The notes under the pieces are model-generated. The model was not told the DNA's origin. It searched no databases and saw only the letters and a list, made by a program, of their open reading frames with translations. Position numbers and translations under genes: made by a program. Shown here one piece after another: positions 47,727-57,502 of a stretch of DNA of 64,000 bases. Location: contig JAIXMO010000047.1 in the NCBI GenBank assembly GCA_025677825.1, positions 1 to 64,000 on the forward strand, in the 5' to 3' direction. The stretch's first letter is position 1. Each line of letters opens with the position of its first letter. The DNA comes from Helicostylum pulchrum. Lineage: Eukaryota > Mucoromycota > Mucoromycetes > Mucorales > Mucoraceae.

Positions 47727-47850
47727 ATATTATTTTTAATAAACGTTGATGTGATCAAGCACATATACAGATATATATTCTCATATATATTTACACATAC
47801 TTGATTATCTCACGACTTTAACCATTATGACTAATACATATTTATTTTAA

Positions 47851-47988
47851 CTAAGCCTTATCAACATCGTCCAGTAATAACTGATGTATGGATACAGGAT
47901 TAGAGGGTTTCCATAATTGCATGTCTTGTACGAAAGACTGGATTATATAATCACGGCCAGAAATTAGATATGGAATGTGTATCTTTCT
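47851..47988 (-). pseudogene. Orphan 3'-terminal exon of unknown gene
   Basis: 46 codons including a stop at 47851-47853, preceded on the minus strand by the acceptor CTTACAG. Reads RKIHIPYLISGRDYIIQ, then SFVQDMQLWKP and VSIHQLLLDDVDKA. The composition is protein-like, but I find no matching upstream exon up to 48.8 kb. Likely the remains of a larger gene; no function can be given. Confidence 0.35.
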
Positions 47989-48816
47989 CTGTAAGAGTTC
48001 AAATGTTAGAAACATTTAAATTTTTTCTTGCTGTCAACTAAGAAATTGCAGAGCTATTTATTAGAATACCACATAACAATACATTTAAAAACTTCTAGTA
48101 ATGATATATAGGACTAAAAGGTATCTTTTTATTCACTTTATTTGGCTTATATTGCCTCCCTTAATCTTTCATCGATTAGCAAACCTCTGTATTTAATCGC
48201 TTTTCCTAGTTAATTTTCTAAAGATTCGCTGCTGAATACGCTCCATTCTAGTCTAAATTTACTGTCTTTATACTTTAATTACTTTGAAATGTTTATTTTA
48301 TTATTCTCTTTCTATCATTTTGATTATTATCCGTTTGTTTTAATAACATTGATATATAATACACTTTTGAAGACTAGACGCTTTTATATAAGTTAAACAA
48401 GACTTTTTTTTTTATCGCTTTTAACTTTATTTTATATATTCAGTAGTTTTGTGAAGTTGGATTCCACCCTTAAATCGAATAGTGGTGATAGGGGTGTTAA
48501 AGCGGGGGACCGAAGATGTTCTGGAGAAATCTACCCTTAAATCAGGTCGTCCCTAAATAGAGCCGCTACTGTATTTTAGGCCTGGGAATACCTTACCTTG
48601 TCTGTACTGTAACCATTTTAGGTTATTGGTTTAATTCAAGAGTGTTCTACACAATCTACATTTTCATGTTGGGTTCTTTATGGCTATATCTGTCCGCTGG
48701 ACCTCAAGCAAAGTTGACAAAAAACTTTGCTCAATAAAGACATGCCTAAATAAATTACCCACTCCAGTGACAGTCAAAGATGGAACACATCCTAACTTTT
48801 TTTGTTTTTTACATAA
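47989..48816. other. Gene-free spacer with MITE-like element
   Basis: AT-rich sequence upstream of the ABHD10-like gene. Contains the element at 48441-48571; otherwise nothing recognised. Confidence 0.5.
48441..48571. mobile_element. MITE-like element with CAGTAG/CTACTG ends
   Basis: 131 bp beginning CAGTAG and ending CTACTG, flanked on both sides by TATT, a possible target-site duplication. Inside are two CYACCCTTAAATC motifs (48465-48477 and 48531-48543). It is GC-richer than its surroundings. A short relative lies at 2451-2493. No coding capacity. Confidence 0.45.
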
Positions 48817-49536
48817 ATGATTCCTAAAAGTATCTTATTTCAACGTCATGTCTTGTATGCTCATTTAGCTGCAAAAGCAAACAAACCAACATTATGTTTT
48901 ATTCCCGGATTCAGATCAGACTTTGTTACTTCCAAAAAGTCCATTGCTATATATCAGTACGCTTTACAACACGAGCTAGGATTTTTATCTTGGAATCATA
49001 ACCCAGAAGGATCAGTTATGGATTGGTTTCAAGATGGTTTAACACTACTACAGCACATTAGCTTAAGGCAACATTATTTTATCGGTGCCAGTATGGGTTT
49101 ATGGATTTCTCTTTTATTATCCCAAAGGACTTTACCGCAAGGTATTTTAGGTATTGGTGGCGGTGTAGATTTTACCGAACGATGGCTTATGAACGAAGTA
49201 CCAGCTAAAGAACGATCAAACCCAGATTATATATGGCAAAAACCTAGTTTATATGATCCCAAGGGGTACTATGAAATACGCGTTTCTTTTTTACTGAATT
49301 CTCGACCTGCATTGATCATGTCAAAGCCTATAGACGATATAACGTGTCCTGTTTACTTAATTCATGGTGCGTTGGATTGTGATGCTCCTATCGATACAGC
49401 AAAAGAACTGTATTATCATTTATCAACTTCATTACCTAGAGTTAGTTTTGATCTGATACAAGATGGTGATCATCAACTATCTAGGCCGCAAGATCTTGAC
49501 TTTATTAACCAAAAAATAGACCAAATGTTAAAATAA
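48817..49536 (+). CDS. Alpha/beta hydrolase, ABHD10-like thioesterase
   Basis: Intronless, 239 residues. Alpha/beta-hydrolase fold with oxyanion-loop FIPGFRSD at about residue 28, nucleophile elbow GASMG (catalytic Ser in the GxSxG motif, about residue 91), acid in GALDCDAP, and catalytic His in DGDHQLSRPQDL near the C-terminus. The FIPG-SD start and SRPQDL end match the ABHD10 group (mitochondrial S-depalmitoylase/esterase in animals) and related bacterial esterases. I see no clear mitochondrial presequence, although the N-terminus has basic residues and few acidic ones. Substrate not determinable. Confidence 0.83.
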   Translation: MIPKSILFQRHVLYAHLAAKANKPTLCFIPGFRSDFVTSKKSIAIYQYALQHELGFLSWNHNPEGSVMDWFQDGLTLLQHISLRQHYFIGASMGLWISLLLSQRTLPQGILGIGGGVDFTERWLMNEVPAKERSNPDYIWQKPSLYDPKGYYEIRVSFLLNSRPALIMSKPIDDITCPVYLIHGALDCDAPIDTAKELYYHLSTSLPRVSFDLIQDGDHQLSRPQDLDFINQKIDQMLK

Positions 49537-49751
49537 AATTTTAAAAGTATTGTAAATAATACCGATGATTTGTTTAAAGCCTTAGAAAGCGCGTCTTCCA
49601 CAACCGAACTTTCTGTCACAAACAAGAACCCTTTTTATTTGAGGAAGAAGATCGAAAAAAAGGTGCTTAAAAAAGAGGGTTAAAAGCCAGACTTTTGACG
49701 CTTTTTTATTATTTTTTCTTTTTTTTCTTTCCTATTTTATTGTTATATAAT

Positions 49752-51950
49752 ATGTGGCAGGAAGCGAAAGCCAACGATAAGAGGGTAATTTGAATATTAC
49801 CAGTTTGTGTGTAGACTATCAGTAACTAATAGCAAGAAAATAAAATATATAAAAAAAAGATTAAAGAACTCATGGTTGATCATCGTAAAAGAGCAGAACG
49901 ACGTCGTGCTTATTATGAATCAAGAGTAAGTTTTTTTAAGGTTATTACAGATTCACAATATTAAAAAAAAACTTTTTCTTAGTTGGGTGATATACAACAA
50001 CTGATTCGTATTATTGGTGTTTCTTCCAAAGTGTATCCTGACGCAGAGCAATTCTATTACCATGAAAATCCTGATAATTTGTAAAACCACCATCATTCAT
50101 ATATCTTGATAGCGTACAAAACTTAAAATATATTATTATAGGATGAATTGGCAAGGAAATCAAGATATTAAAATTGATCGGTAAAAAAATCAAAAAGCAA
50201 AAAGGTTTTAAACTATGATTTACTTAAAATATTTTTTTTTAAAAAAAAAAGTTTTGACGGTCGTTCTTTATTGGATTTTGTTCCTGACGCTTCAAGAGGA
50301 TACGGGAATATTCCCAAAGAGGAACGAGAGATGCAAGATGAACTGAATTTTGAAAGGTATCATGATTTAATCGAAGCAGAAAGATTAAGTGGTAAGTTTA
50401 GGGTTATATTTTAATAAACAATATATTTAAAACATCAAAAAAAAAGTATCGGAATCCGACAGATTAGCAGAGGTAGATGAAGAATGGACAAAATTACTAG
50501 ACAGACATCAAGCCAAATTAGCCTTGATAAACTCACAAGAGTAAATTACATCTTAAATCTAGCTTGTTAAATATTTAACTAACCTATTTAATATCATTAG
50601 GAAAGGATCCAATACTAAGAGCCGTGGATTTGGGTTTGATTACGGCACAACAAAAGTGAAAGAAGAAGACTTAGAAGATGATACTGAATCTCAATTATTG
50701 AAAGATATCCTTTTTTTTTTGAAAAAAAAATCTAACCCTTTTTTTTGCATTGTTATTACCCTTTTGTCCTTAACTGCTAATATCTACAGGTGGACATTTT
50801 ACAATATGTAGACGATTTAACCGACAAGGATAAACAAGTGTTAAACGAGATGTCTGGTAAATACGGTATTCGAAGCTATGCGCGTTTATTGCGTGTAGCT
50901 AAAAAAGACCGTGATGATGAATTACGAGCATTGAAACGACAACAAGAGGAAGGTAGACCTAAAGATTCCAGCAGTAAACGTAGTTCAAATGAGAGAAGAA
51001 GGTTACGAAGAAGAGGGGATAGAAGATCTCGTAACGATGATCAAAATCGTTACAGACGTCGTTATAGTCCGACTTACGAACCTTATAGAAGAGCTTCTGA
51101 CTCAGAAGAGTCTTCAGCTGATGAAAATCGCCAGGAAGATTCCGATTTTGTAATTGAATTCGGATCTAGTGCACCAGAAGAGTCAAATCAACAAGATGAT
51201 ACTAAAGATAAAAATACGGAAAATCAAAGGTAAAAAAAAAAAAGAATTATGTACCTTAAGGTTTAATTTTTAATATACCATGTACTATAGATCAAGTGCT
51301 CCTATTGCTCCTGTAGAGAAAAAATTGACACCTTTGGAAAAATTAAAATTAAAAATGAGAGCAGGATTAGAAAAACAAAGTATGTGTGATTTTTATTCCC
51401 AAAAATAAAATAAAAAAATAGCAATATTAAACTCTTTACTTTAGTTGTATTAGATGAAAGAAACAAACGAGAAAAAGAAAGAGAAAAGGAATTGGAGAAT
51501 TTGCGTGACCTAGCAACAAAGCAAGGCCTTCCCATCAATGCATATATGAGACCCGAACCACCAAAGAGGGAAAATGCTAAACAAGAAAAAACCAGATACC
51601 GTTCACCTTCTACCTCTCCTACATTAGAATCTCGTTCACCTTCTCCTCAACCAACAAAGCCAAGATATCGCTCACCTACACCATCGAGATCACCTTCTCC
51701 TCAATCACATAGAAAAAGATACCGCTCCCCTTCTCCTTCTAGACGTCGGTCCTCTAGACGTTCTCGGTCCAGAGACCGCACACACTCTAGTAGACGCTCC
51801 CCTTCACGCGACCGATACCATCGTTCCTCACGAAAAACATCTCCTAAACGAGATTACCGTCGTCATGAACGCTCCCCAACCAAAAAACGACATATATCAC
51901 CACAAACTCGATCAAGTCCAAGTCCTACCAGAAGACAATGGCGTAAATAA
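49752..51950 (+). CDS. SWAP/CLASRP-type SR-related splicing regulator, with an AT-AC intron
   Basis: Ten exons: 49752-49784, 49860-49925, 49983-50080, 50142-50180, 50252-50391, 50447-50540, 50601-50704, 50788-51229, 51291-51379, 51445-51950; 536 residues. It starts MWQEAKANDKR joined to IKELMVDHRKRAERRR, the hallmark of the SWAP N-terminal domain found in CLK4-associating SR protein. Then MNWQGNQDIKIDRFDGR, YERYHDLI-like FERYHDLIEAER, GFGFDYGT, an acidic stretch, LTPLEKLKLKMRAGL, and a C-terminal RS domain of about 110 residues full of RSPSPS. A nuclear regulator of alternative splicing. Intron 7 (50705-50787) has ATATCCTTT at its 5' end and TCCTTAAC near the 3' end, and joins in phase as AT-AC. 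The first short exon is required to give the family N-terminus. Confidence 0.88.
50705..50787 (+). other. U12-type AT-AC intron
   Basis: Exon ...TTGAAAG, intron starting ATATCCTTT and ending TCTAC, next exon AGGTGGAC. The 5' site matches the U12-type consensus exactly. TCCTTAAC at 50767-50774 matches the U12 branch-point consensus, 14 nt before the 3' end. The junction keeps the frame (LLK-E-VDILQ). A weaker conventional alternative is a GTGAAA donor at 50667 with the AG at 50789. Confidence 0.8.
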
Positions 51951-52000
51951 GGACAGGAAAAAAAAAAAAAATTATTTATTCATATATTAAAAAAAGTATT

Positions 52001-53372
52001 TTATTCTTCTGTTAAATAAGCATCATCATCATCATCCTCTTCTACTTCCTCATCTGTATTATATTGACTACTACGTTCTATAGTTGCATCTACTTCGGAT
52101 GCTGCGATTTCTTCGGCTGCGAATAACTCGTTTAGCTTTCCCCAAAGGTTTTCTCCAAATACTTTCCATGCGATAGAAGCAAAAACAACTTCTATCACTG
52201 TAAATAAGATCATAAATACAATTGCAGTGGAGATTCTACGATGATACATGTAGTATCTATTGAACGAAAAAAATATATATATTAGTATATTACGATGAGC
52301 CCGCCTTATTTTTTAAAAAAAAATGTGTACCTTAATCCACGGAAATCAGCAACAACACTGATATAGGCATCATATACTTGTAATTTAGATGAAGACAAGG
52401 TAACACGAGCATGTGTAATTGGATGCGTCTAAAAACAACAATTAATTTATTACTAGTTTTCATATGCTAAAGAGAAAAAAATAAAAAATAGTTTACCTTT
52501 TTATCGATTTGGTTTTCCAACAACATGACATTAATATTTTGACTTTCTTCAGTCCATCCCACTAATAACGGTATAGCTTTAGCCAATACATGTAATACAC
52601 GTTGAGTGTTAGATTGATATCGAAGAATAGCAGGTCGACTGGATTGTGTCAATATAGATCCATTTTGAGTTAATAATTCGACATGTACCATAAAATTACC
52701 CAAATTAAAATTGATATCTGATGTAGGTACGTGAAGTTGAACGGAAACATCATAAGCTTGATCACTTCTTAAAGGCTATTTAAAATGACACAATTAAATA
52801 TACACTTTTATAAAAATACCCAAAAAGTTCTTTTTACCATATCTGGATTGGGACCTGTGAATTGAACCTGACCTTGAGGTAATTCAACTTGTGTATATTG
52901 AAAATAAATGGGTTCTACATGTGCAGTTTTGGGTATATAACGTTGGTAGAATGTAAGATACGCTGTAAAACTCGTCATTAAAATCCAAGCTGTTACAATA
53001 ATCACAACTAAACTTTTAATCAGCACTCGTTGTGTCTTTGGAGCAAATATAATTTTAAAGATAGGTGAGAACATTTTTCTTATCAAGTTGGCAAGCACAA
53101 GTACTGCCGGGTGCCATTCTATGGGTGGTATCTCCTCTGTCTCCTTTTCTTCTTCTGTGGTCTTTAAAGACGAGGTGTCTTCTTCAAGTAATAGATCGTG
53201 CGATGAACGTCGCTCTTCATAATCTTGTTCCGAAGGATCGTAACGTGATGACGAAGGGACGACATGAAAGTCGGGCTACAGTAAGCGGGTAAATAAAAGA
53301 AAAATAACAAAGAAACTGTATGCTTACGCCTTGGTCTGAATATTCGTCTGTATCAGAAAATGCTCTAGACAT
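52001..53372 (-). CDS. Seipin (ER lipid-droplet assembly protein)
   Basis: Exons 53328-53372, 52838-53275, 52497-52775, 52331-52428, 52001-52256; 371 residues. Acidic cytosolic N-terminal region (to about 60), first membrane helix around VLIKSLVVIIVTAWILMTSF, luminal seipin fold (RYIPKTAHVEPIYFQY, AYDVSVQLHVPTSD, NFMVHVELL, SSRPAILRY, ARVTLSSSKLQVYDAYI), second membrane helix (STAIVFMILFTVIEVVFASI), and an acidic C-tail with a run of Asp. Seipin oligomers at ER-lipid droplet contacts control droplet formation and triglyceride storage, relevant because zygomycetes are often oleaginous. Exon 4 ends in phase with YYMYHRR. Its stop codon is only 50 bp from the SWAP gene stop. Confidence 0.9.
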
Positions 53373-53820
53373 AATTTTTATTAAGGAATAAGGAAAAGAA
53401 GAAAAAAAAGAAAAACCTCAAATAGGGTTTTTTTATATTACTGTGGTGAGTTTAATTTTGTGAAAGTCTGGTGTAACTCTGTAGTTTCTTATAAGCTTTT
53501 GAAGTACACAAAAGCAAAATAAGCCGTTTTTATAGAAACAGGATATTACCCCTGGAAGCATTACTTCTCTGCCTGGAATATTCTCTCGAACACAACAGTA
53601 AATACCACATATAGGATATCTTTGTCAGTTGTATGCTTGAGTTTTTTTTACAAAGATTGTGGTACCCTTTTTTCTCGAGATTCAGTCTTTGATCATGCGA
53701 CACCTGAGGGTGCAATTTCTTGTGTTTTTTAAACCTCTGGGCCGCACTCTCCTTTTTTTTTTAGTTTCCCAGTTGCAACACTTTTTGACGCATCTTCCAC
53801 CAGATTGTAACGCGTGAACA

Positions 53821-55257
53821 GGCTTTCCAGAAAATGTTGAAAAAGCAGTAAAGGAGTTTGAACTGCTCCGTGATGACACCTAGCTTCGTTTACTCATAAA
53901 AAAAGGGATTGCCGCATGAATTAAGTACGACAAGCATAGATACTTTAATATAAATGCATATAAAAACTCGTTTTTCTTCTATTAATGATTAACTAATATC
54001 ATCGTTTATTTTATGTTTTTCCGCGTAAAAGGAATCAAGTATATAAACGCCCTATTTTATCAATCTTTTTATCAGTTTCATCTTTTTTTTTTTTCGTCTT
54101 CTTTGTTTATTCACTTATTTGCTTTTGTTTTTATGTTTTCGTTCTGCTTGATTTTTGTTTTCTTGCAAACCGATACGGTTCTTCTCGATGGTCATCTTCA
54201 AAGGTAAGTGAAAAGTAATATGGTTTTCTTTTTTAATCGTGTAAGTTGACCGTATATCAAGAATTCCTCTAGAAATTTGCTATCTAGCAGATCTCTTGGG
54301 ACTAGTTATATCTACCAAAGTCCGTATAAATCACAATCCGCGTGTATTTCACAGATATATTGGTATGGACACTCCTCCCCCAGTGGAATCTCGTTTGCCT
54401 TATTCTGTACTTGATGACAAAAAAGTATGAATTGATTAACGATGTCATTTTACCTTATGACGAGGACTTCGATTTTGATCTTTATGATCGACAGTGATTG
54501 TCTTTACAACTGGTAAAGGACATGTTTGCTGTCAAAATGAAGCCCATGCATTTTCAAGGGTTTGTGGAATGGGCTAGTAACAAGCTCTTGTTCTCGAAAT
54601 CCGAGTCGGTAGTACGAGAAAGGGCAACTTTCTTTAGTGTCCTTCTCTTATGACCAAAGTACAAAGGTATGCTTTTTTACAAAGAAAAGTTGGGTAAAGT
54701 TTATTCTTTTAACTTATCATTAGACACCATTTTAACTAGTATTACCAGCCGAAACAAAGCCATGTCTTTACATTTGAGCCAGCTGAAGTTGGCTCATACC
54801 ATCGTTGGTTACTGCCGAAAGAGCCCATGGGAAAGAATCTTCTCATGTTAGAAAAGCCGTCTTGGAGCGAATGATTGTCAAGAGCAAGAAATACGGCGTG
54901 GCTTACTGGGCTTATGTTACGCCCAGTAGCCACGCAAAAGCAATTATTACAGAAAGAGCTCTAAACAATTCTACACTGGTATCTGGCTCAAAAGGAAATA
55001 CACAAGATTTTTTAACGTACCTGAAAAGATGTAGAAAGAATATAGTCGTATCAATTCAAGATTTCGCCGGTTTTTCCTCTAATCTTCCCGACTTTAAACA
55101 ATTCCTTCTGAATCATCCTCAGATTACGCACTTGCACGTTGATTTGGCGCCCGTCAAATACGACTTCGAATTCATATCATACACACAAGAAATTATTGAA
55201 GACGATACAATTCTTGTTAAATTCGATTACCGCAAGAAATCTCCTCGTTCGTTATAA
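53821..55257 (+). pseudogene. Decayed gene of unknown family (copy B, related to 30.2-30.4 kb)
   Basis: Plus-strand pieces: PENVEKAVKEFELLRDD at 53821-53880; ICYLAD, TKVRINHNPRVFHRY and DTPPPVE at 54273-54427; KMKPMHFQGFVEWASNKLLF at about 54530-54600, followed by in-frame stops; and an intact 150-codon frame at 54805-55257 containing KKYGVAYWAYVTPSSHAK and CRKNIVVSIQDFAGF. The first two pieces match copy A on the other strand at 30.2-30.4 kb. Between them lies a 390-bp stretch (53881-54272) with its own TATATAA and an ATG (54189) that could splice at 54205 into the second piece. Either a much-decayed gene or a real, fast-evolving multi-exon gene that I cannot assemble. No family recognised. 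Confidence 0.4.
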
Positions 55258-55397
55258 ATAATATGTATCAGGAAATAACAATTAAGTTCTTCCTTTAATT
55301 GTATTCTTTCCCCTTCCCCCATTGCTACTTTTAAAGGACTTTAAATAAAATAAAAAATCCCTCTTACAATAATTATGACTTTTCGTAATAGTTTTAT

Positions 55398-56044
55398 TTA
55401 AATTTCGTGAAAATTATCCACCTCATAAAAATCACAACGATCATCCAACCATTTTTGTTCTTTACCACTGGTAAGAAACTGCTCGAAATCCCATTCTTGG
55501 CCTGTAAGCAATGCTTGGTCTCCAATATAAAGATAAGCCTCGGTATCTATCATCTCTTGATCATGAGTTACTTGTACCGTAATACGTTGATACCACTATG
55601 TTACATTAGTAAATATATACAGATCCCCCCAAAAAAATACTTACGTCGCCTTCAAATACGTCTAATGCTTCAATATCTTTTGCGGTTAAACCTTGAGCCA
55701 AAATACCAGTTACTTGGCCACCTACTACATTAGTAGTAATAGCAGGATACTCCTCACCTTTTAATGATGATCGCGTGTACCCCTAGTTAAAAATATATAT
55801 TCATTTAGAAAATGTCACAATTATTTTAAATTTTCTGATGGTACCTTCAACACGACACTAAGAAATCGAATAGAATCCAATTTAAGAGTTTTCTCTTTTT
55901 CAGATACTTTGGCGCCGCATAAAACTAAAATTAAGCTTTTTTAGAAAAAAAAAATTCAAATTCTGCCTGTGTATATATTTTACCTCTGGCTAATACTTTT
56001 TTTGACATTAATGAACCATAAAAGAAAGCCGAGTAACCTGTCAT
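55398..56044 (-). CDS. AIG2-like gamma-glutamylcyclotransferase family protein
   Basis: Exons 55984-56044, 55845-55924, 55645-55782, 55398-55595; 158 residues. The N-terminal strand-loop FFYGSLMS is the substrate-binding YGSL motif of the gamma-glutamylcyclotransferase (AIG2/BtrG) fold. Then ITTNVVGGQVTGILAQGL and the catalytic-glutamate segment LDVFEGDWYQRITVQV, then AYLYIGD. Usual length for the family. Such enzymes cyclise gamma-glutamyl amines or peptides to 5-oxoproline; plant AIG2 and fungal members have uncertain substrates. All three introns are in matching phase. It shares a 297-bp divergent promoter with the coiled-coil gene at 56342. Confidence 0.87.
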
Positions 56045-56341
56045 GATAATATATATATAAAGATAGAGAATAGAGAAAAAAGAAACATCAAGAGACAAAA
56101 AGCTATTTATTTATTTATTTTAAAAAAAGATTAGCTATCGTGACTCACACGTATGCTCCCCCTCTTTGTGACGCAATTACCATTAAAAATGGTTTTATGG
56201 ATGTTTTCTCGGGATTCAATTCTCAACTATTAAAGTTTAAATACAATAAAGGGGTCCTATTTTTTTATTAGGGTTTATTTAGGGAAAAAATCTTCCGCCT
56301 CTTTTTTACTTTTCTTTTTTTTTTTGTTCTCTCTTTAAATA

Positions 56342-57379
56342 ATGATTGTCAATATTGAAACCGCAGAAGAAATAGTAAACGATGGATTATCCAACCGAAA
56401 GCAAATGTTTAAACAACTCAAGCAAGTAATCGATATAGTAGAAAAGCGACGTAGAACCATCGCACAATACCTGCTCGTCGTCGACCGTATCGACTCTCAA
56501 TACCAAGAAAAGAAACACTACCTCGAGAAATTAATTTCTCAATTAAACGATCGAGATCAATCCTTAAACAAAGGTTTAAACAAGATTGGATCTCAACAAA
56601 AAGAATTAGAACAGCGTCAGGTCCGTATCGAGCAAGATTTAAAGCATATGCGCATCACTGCAGAACGATACCTTGAAAAAAAGAAGAAATCAGAACACTA
56701 CTACTATTCGGTTATATCCATTCCAATCCTATCTTCTCAGTCAAAGAACAGGTATATAAGAGCACGCAATAAATACTGTCAAGCAGAACAGCAAATTTCG
56801 GAAATAAGACAATCCTTGGAAAAGTGTAGAGATCATTTAAAACTGATTTCAAAGACCATTTCAACACAGTATACGGAGCAAGACCAGTTATCGGCACAAA
56901 GAAGAGGCTCGCTGGATACCATCGAGTCCTCGGTACAACAGCTGGATTATTTAAAGCAAGGCTGCGAGTTTTGGTCCGGTTTTGACAGTTATCAAGCTCA
57001 GGTCGTATTAGAATCTGCTATTTACTTGTTAAACATGGACTATAACCAAACTGCAAAGAACGGGTCATTAGACGTACACCAAGTATGGCAAAAGACTTTT
57101 CAACTCGCTTGCTTTGAATACGGAGATTGTGAAGTATACGGTGATACGCGCTGGAACATGGATACACTGGAAATCAACTATCAGTGCGCCATGTGTCAAA
57201 CAACCCAAACAGGTTGGCCGACCGTTATAAACTCCATAGAACTAGTATGCGATATCTGCTCAACCACGTTAATCGATCCAGAAAGATCAAAACCTTTACC
57301 TAGTATACCATCTCATAGTCGAATGAAAACCTTGTTTTCTTCTCTGTTCCATCATCATACCAAGATTAGCCCAATGTAA
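56342..57379 (+). CDS. Coiled-coil protein with C-terminal CxxC zinc-ribbon-like region, unknown
   Basis: Intronless, 345 residues. I do not recognise the family. Residues 10-215 are almost continuous coiled coil (heptads in KQLKQVIDIVEKRRR, QKELEQRQVRIEQDLKHM, QQISEIRQSLEKCRDHLK), interrupted near 120-135 by a short Pro/Ser stretch. A globular region follows (FWSGFDSYQAQVVLE, WQKTFQLACFEYGDCEVYG). Near the end are two Cys pairs, CAMCQTTQTGW and CDICSTTL, spaced like a zinc ribbon. The tail is basic and His-rich. No signal peptide or membrane helix. It could be a vesicle-tethering or cytoskeletal adaptor, but that is a guess. Confidence 0.8.
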   Translation: MIVNIETAEEIVNDGLSNRKQMFKQLKQVIDIVEKRRRTIAQYLLVVDRIDSQYQEKKHYLEKLISQLNDRDQSLNKGLNKIGSQQKELEQRQVRIEQDLKHMRITAERYLEKKKKSEHYYYSVISIPILSSQSKNRYIRARNKYCQAEQQISEIRQSLEKCRDHLKLISKTISTQYTEQDQLSAQRRGSLDTIESSVQQLDYLKQGCEFWSGFDSYQAQVVLESAIYLLNMDYNQTAKNGSLDVHQVWQKTFQLACFEYGDCEVYGDTRWNMDTLEINYQCAMCQTTQTGWPTVINSIELVCDICSTTLIDPERSKPLPSIPSHSRMKTLFSSLFHHHTKISPM

Positions 57380-57502
57380 AAATATAAATAAAAAACAAAG
57401 ACGTCACATTATCATTATTATTATTTTTTTCTTCCCCGTTAAGCGCTATTTTTCGGCCCTACTTTTTTTTTTTTGCTCTCTTCTCTATTCACTTTAACCA
57501 AC

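Noticed and set aside
50667..50789. Conventional GTGAAA...AG intron in place of the AT-AC intron
   Set aside because: It is also in frame, but the donor is weak and it would discard an acidic segment, while the AT-AC sites match both U12 consensus motifs exactly. Not excluded without transcripts.
54805..55257. Independent intact gene of 150 codons
   Set aside because: The frame is open and protein-like, but it follows decayed copy B sequence on the same strand and has no clear promoter of its own, so it is listed within that entry.
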